Notes under the pieces: generated by a model
Seen by the model: only the letters and a program-made list of their open reading frames with translations
Told to the model about the DNA's origin: nothing
Databases searched by the model: none
Made by a program: the position numbers and the translations under genes
Assembly (NCBI RefSeq): GCF_000820515.1
Contig: NZ_JXDG01000068.1
Location: 62,001 to 126,000, forward strand
Source: Pseudomonas batumici
GTDB lineage: Bacteria; Pseudomonadota; Gammaproteobacteria; Pseudomonadales; Pseudomonadaceae
DNA length: 64,000 nucleotides
Direction: 5' to 3'
In this document: positions 61,228 to 64,000 of the stretch, in pieces
Layout: every line of letters begins with the position of its first letter
Position numbering within the stretch: the first letter of the stretch is position 1

Positions 61228-63521
61228 GCCCGATATTTTCCGCTGGCAGCGATGGACGCTGCATTCGTTACGCCCTCCTGTTGCTGGTCTGCTGCGGCGT
61301 CTATCCAGGTATCGGCCACAGCGCGACGCAAACAGACAACCGCACCAGCCCCGTCGGCGCCAGCCAACCCCAGGCGATCGGCGGCGACAAGAACAGCTAC
61401 AGCCTGACCTTCAAGCAACTGGGACGACGCGACCCCCTGTACCTGCGCGGCGTCGAATCGACCGACAGCGTCGACTTCGGGATTCGCGCCGACCAGGTGG
61501 TGACCGGCGTCCAGGTGGTCCTGCACTACGGCTATTCGGCGCTGATGCTGCCCGAGCTGTCGCAGATCAACGTGCTGGTCAACGACAAGGTCGCCGCCAG
61601 CCTGCCGCTGCCCCGGGAACAGGCCGGCAAGGATCTGGAGAAAGTCGTCGAGATCCCCGCGCGGCTGATCACCGACTTCAACCGCCTGGACCTGCAACTG
61701 ATCGGGCACTACACGATGCAATGCGAAGACCCGTTGCACTCGAGCCTGTGGGCCAGGGTCAGCAACGACAGCCAACTGAACATCCAGTACTCGCCCATCG
61801 CGCTGAAGAACGACCTGGCCCTGTTGCCGGTGCCGTTTTTCGACCGCCACGATGCGCGTCCACTGGTCCTGCCCTTCGTCTTCGACACCTCGCCCAGCGC
61901 CGCCAAGCTGGAAGCGGCCGCCGCCCTTTCATCCAAGTTCGGCGCCCTGGCCAGCTACCGCACCGCGACCTTTCCCGCCAGCGTCGGCCAGCTGCCGGCC
62001 AAGGGCAACGCGATTGTCTTGGTCACCCATCGCGAAAGCCTGCCGCTGGGCGAGCTGTCGAGCAACGCCGCCAGCGGTCCCAGCGTGACCATGATGACCA
62101 ACCCCAACGACCCCTATGGCAAGTTGCTGGTGATCAGCGGGCGCAATGACGCCGAACTGAAGACCGCCGCCATGGCCGTCGCCCTGGGCAGCCAGTCGAT
62201 GTCCGGCGCCACCGCGCTGATCGACCACTTCGACCCGCTGCCGGTGCGCGTGCCCTATGACGCGCCCAACTGGCTGCCGACCGACCGGCCGGTGAAGCTC
62301 GGCGAACTGGTCGACGCCCGGCAATTGCATGTCTCCGGCTACAGCCCCGAGGACATCAAAATTGCCCTGCGCCTACCGCCGGACCTGTTCGAATGGCGCG
62401 GACGCGGTGCGCCCCTGCTGCTCAAATACCGTTACACGCCGCAGCAGTTCTCGACCAACTCGGCCTTGCTGGTGCACCTCAACGATCACCTGGTGCGCTC
62501 GATGCAGTTGCCGTCAATCCCCAATCTCAACGGCGGACCGGACCTGTTGGACTGGCTCAAGAAGGACGACAGCCTGCCGCGCGAAGCCAGCATGTTCCTG
62601 CCCCTGGACATCGCCACCTTCGAGTCGCAGCTGCAAATGCGCTACCTGTATGACTATGTCAAACAAGGCGAATGCCGGGACGTTATCGTCGAAGACATGC
62701 GCGGCCAGATCGAAGGCGATTCGACCCTGGACCTGAGCGGCCTGGACCACTACACGGCGATGCCCGATCTGGGCAAGTTCCGCGACAGCGGCTTCCCCTT
62801 CACCCGCTTGGCCGACCTCTCGGAGACCGCCGTGGTGATGCCCGGCACCCTGGAGCCCGCGACCCTTGGCGCCTTCCTCACCGTGCTCGGGCGTTTCGGC
62901 GAATCCACCGGTTATCCGGCCACCGGCCTGCAAGTGATCCAGGCCCACGACGTCGAGGCGGTCAGCGACAAGGACCTGCTGGTGTTCGCCACCGGCAACG
63001 ACCAGCCCCTGCTCAAGCAATGGGCCGACGCGTTGCCGGCCCGTAGCGAGGGCAGCCGGCACTTCTTCGACCTGAGCGACCTGGCCTTGCGCATTCACGA
63101 CTGGTTCAGCCCCGACCCGAAGGCGGCGCTGCGCAAGACCCGCGCCAACCTGATCTGGTCGGGCAGCGGCCCGCCTTACCTGGCGGGCTTCGAGTCACCG
63201 CTCAAAAGCGGGCGCAGCGTGGTGGTGGTCGCCAGCAGCGAGCCGGCGCGACTGGCCGAGGTGACTGCGGCGATGATCGGCGGCGATGACTACAAGGACC
63301 TGATCCAGGGCCGCCTGGCCGTGATCCAGGACAAGCAGATCACCACCCTGACCGCCGACCAACCCTACTACGTCGGTGAACTGAGCTGGTTCAGGCACCT
63401 GCAGTTGCTGCTGTCGCGGCATCTCAGCGGGATGCTGCTCAGTACCCTGCTCGGCTTCGTGCTGCTCTGCGCCCTGATCTTCCTGGGGCTGCGGGCCCAG
63501 GCCAAGCGGCGGTTGTCGTGA
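61224..63521 (+). CDS. bcsB: cellulose synthase periplasmic subunit
   Basis: This 765-residue periplasmic protein has a signal peptide (hydrophobic stretch YALLLLVCCGVYPGIG, about residues 16-31) and a C-terminal membrane anchor (SGMLLSTLLGFVLLCALIFLGL, near the end) that packs against BcsA. Two repeats of carbohydrate-binding and flavodoxin-like domains lie between (for example YSLTFKQLGRRDPLYLRG near residue 52). BcsB guides the growing glucan through the periplasm. It starts within the bcsA stop (ATGA), and bcsC begins 23 bases after its end. Confidence 0.95.
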   Translation: MSPIFSAGSDGRCIRYALLLLVCCGVYPGIGHSATQTDNRTSPVGASQPQAIGGDKNSYSLTFKQLGRRDPLYLRGVESTDSVDFGIRADQVVTGVQVVLHYGYSALMLPELSQINVLVNDKVAASLPLPREQAGKDLEKVVEIPARLITDFNRLDLQLIGHYTMQCEDPLHSSLWARVSNDSQLNIQYSPIALKNDLALLPVPFFDRHDARPLVLPFVFDTSPSAAKLEAAAALSSKFGALASYRTATFPASVGQLPAKGNAIVLVTHRESLPLGELSSNAASGPSVTMMTNPNDPYGKLLVISGRNDAELKTAAMAVALGSQSMSGATALIDHFDPLPVRVPYDAPNWLPTDRPVKLGELVDARQLHVSGYSPEDIKIALRLPPDLFEWRGRGAPLLLKYRYTPQQFSTNSALLVHLNDHLVRSMQLPSIPNLNGGPDLLDWLKKDDSLPREASMFLPLDIATFESQLQMRYLYDYVKQGECRDVIVEDMRGQIEGDSTLDLSGLDHYTAMPDLGKFRDSGFPFTRLADLSETAVVMPGTLEPATLGAFLTVLGRFGESTGYPATGLQVIQAHDVEAVSDKDLLVFATGNDQPLLKQWADALPARSEGSRHFFDLSDLALRIHDWFSPDPKAALRKTRANLIWSGSGPPYLAGFESPLKSGRSVVVVASSEPARLAEVTAAMIGGDDYKDLIQGRLAVIQDKQITTLTADQPYYVGELSWFRHLQLLLSRHLSGMLLSTLLGFVLLCALIFLGLRAQAKRRLS

Positions 63522-63544
63522 ATCCGGTGCGCGGGAGAGCAGGC

Positions 63545-64000
63545 ATGCGCCATACCCTGACCCTGACGTTGCTGCTTGCCCTGGCCGGCACCGCCCTTCA
63601 GGCCCGGGCCGACGATCCCCAGGCGCAACTGATCGAACAAGGGCGTTACTGGCAGTCGCAGAACAACCCCGACCGGGCCATCGAGGCCTGGAACAAGTTG
63701 CTGCTGATCGCCCCCGATCAACCGGAAGCGCTCTATGGCCTGGGCCTTGGCAACGTCCAGCTCAAGCGCCTGGATGAGGCGAAAAAATACCTCGCCCGTT
63801 TGCAGGCCCTGGTGCCCCAACCCCGCCAGGCCCAGCAGCTCGAACAGGACATTGCCCTGGGCGGCGATGACCAGGCTCGGCTGCTGGCCCAGGCCCGGCA
63901 ACTGGTGGATACCGACAAATACGACGAAGCCGTGAAGGTTTACCGCCAACTGCTGAACGGCCGGCAACCCCAGGGGTCACTCGCCCGCGAGTATTACTAC
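63545..64000 (+). CDS. bcsC: cellulose export protein BcsC (3' truncated by window end)
   Basis: The first 152 codons of BcsC are seen. A signal peptide (MRHTLTLTLLLALAGTALQARA, cleaved near residue 22) is followed by TPR-type helical repeats (LIEQGRYWQSQNNPDRAIEAWNKLL, ALYGLGLGNVQLKRLDEAKKYL). The full protein would continue with more TPRs and an outer-membrane beta-barrel for glucan release. It lies 23 bases after bcsB, with no bcsZ cellulase gene between them. Confidence 0.9.
   Translation, partial: MRHTLTLTLLLALAGTALQARADDPQAQLIEQGRYWQSQNNPDRAIEAWNKLLLIAPDQPEALYGLGLGNVQLKRLDEAKKYLARLQALVPQPRQAQQLEQDIALGGDDQARLLAQARQLVDTDKYDEAVKVYRQLLNGRQPQGSLAREYYY

Overview
The window is a chromosome segment of a Pseudomonas, most likely of the P. 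fluorescens group. It is GC-rich and densely coding. The order of its housekeeping genes follows blocks I recall from P. aeruginosa PAO1: thyA-lgt-ptsP-rppH-ilvA-rpiA-serA, and pckA-hslO-hslR-rimK-amgS/amgR-tex-gshA-argA-argE. It carries several REP/REPIN palindromes of the type built on a GTAGGAGCCGGCTTGCCGGCG arm, common in fluorescent pseudomonads. No rRNA, tRNA, CRISPR array or insertion sequence was recognised.

Layout. 1-1206 is the 3' part of a GTPase/DUF3482 gene. 1217-8046 (minus strand) is a peptide-export locus: a 50-residue precursor with a double-glycine-type leader, then hlyD, a C39-peptidase ABC exporter, an LpxL-like acyltransferase and a TolC/NodT outer-membrane factor, the last four joined by ATGA overlaps, and finally a protein with Asp-rich loops. 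8222-15028 is an aminophosphonate (2-aminoethylphosphonate-type) locus: HD oxygenase, FAD oxidoreductase, ABC importer and LysR regulator. 15046-17948 is a divergent cadA/cadR heavy-metal pair with a clear MerR-family operator. 18091-33649 is mainly housekeeping: thyA, lgt, a TSUP permease, an NRDE protein, ptsP, rppH, a HAD phosphatase, a DUF2269/SDR membrane cluster, ilvA, rpiA, an FAH-family enzyme, a D-2-hydroxyglutarate-dehydrogenase-type flavoprotein and serA. 33713-41266 holds accessory and poorly characterised genes: DUF4399, a shortened solute-binding protein, DUF523, a 2OG-Fe(II) oxygenase, a DUF2059-like protein, a RecQ helicase, a lipoprotein subtilase and a Pro-rich membrane protein. 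41511-57719 is again housekeeping: pckA, hslO, hslR, rimB-rimK, the envZ/ompR pair (AmgRS), tex, a thioesterase, gshA, argA, argE and a CYTH/CHAD triphosphatase. 57941-64000 is the start of a cellulose operon, bcsQ-bcsA-bcsB-bcsC, cut by the window end.

How the genes work together. In the export locus the C39 domain has an intact Cys/His/Asp triad and could remove the leader of the small precursor during export. HlyD and the outer-membrane factor would complete a type I channel. The coupled acyltransferase suggests either lipidation of the product or an envelope change in the producer. I regard this as the most interesting system in the window. In the phosphonate locus the importer feeds the FAD and HD enzymes under the LysR regulator. 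serA and the D-2-hydroxyglutarate-dehydrogenase-type gene are divergent, which fits the known coupling that removes the 2-hydroxyglutarate formed by SerA. The bcs genes are translationally coupled and BcsA carries a PilZ module, so cellulose output is probably controlled by c-di-GMP.
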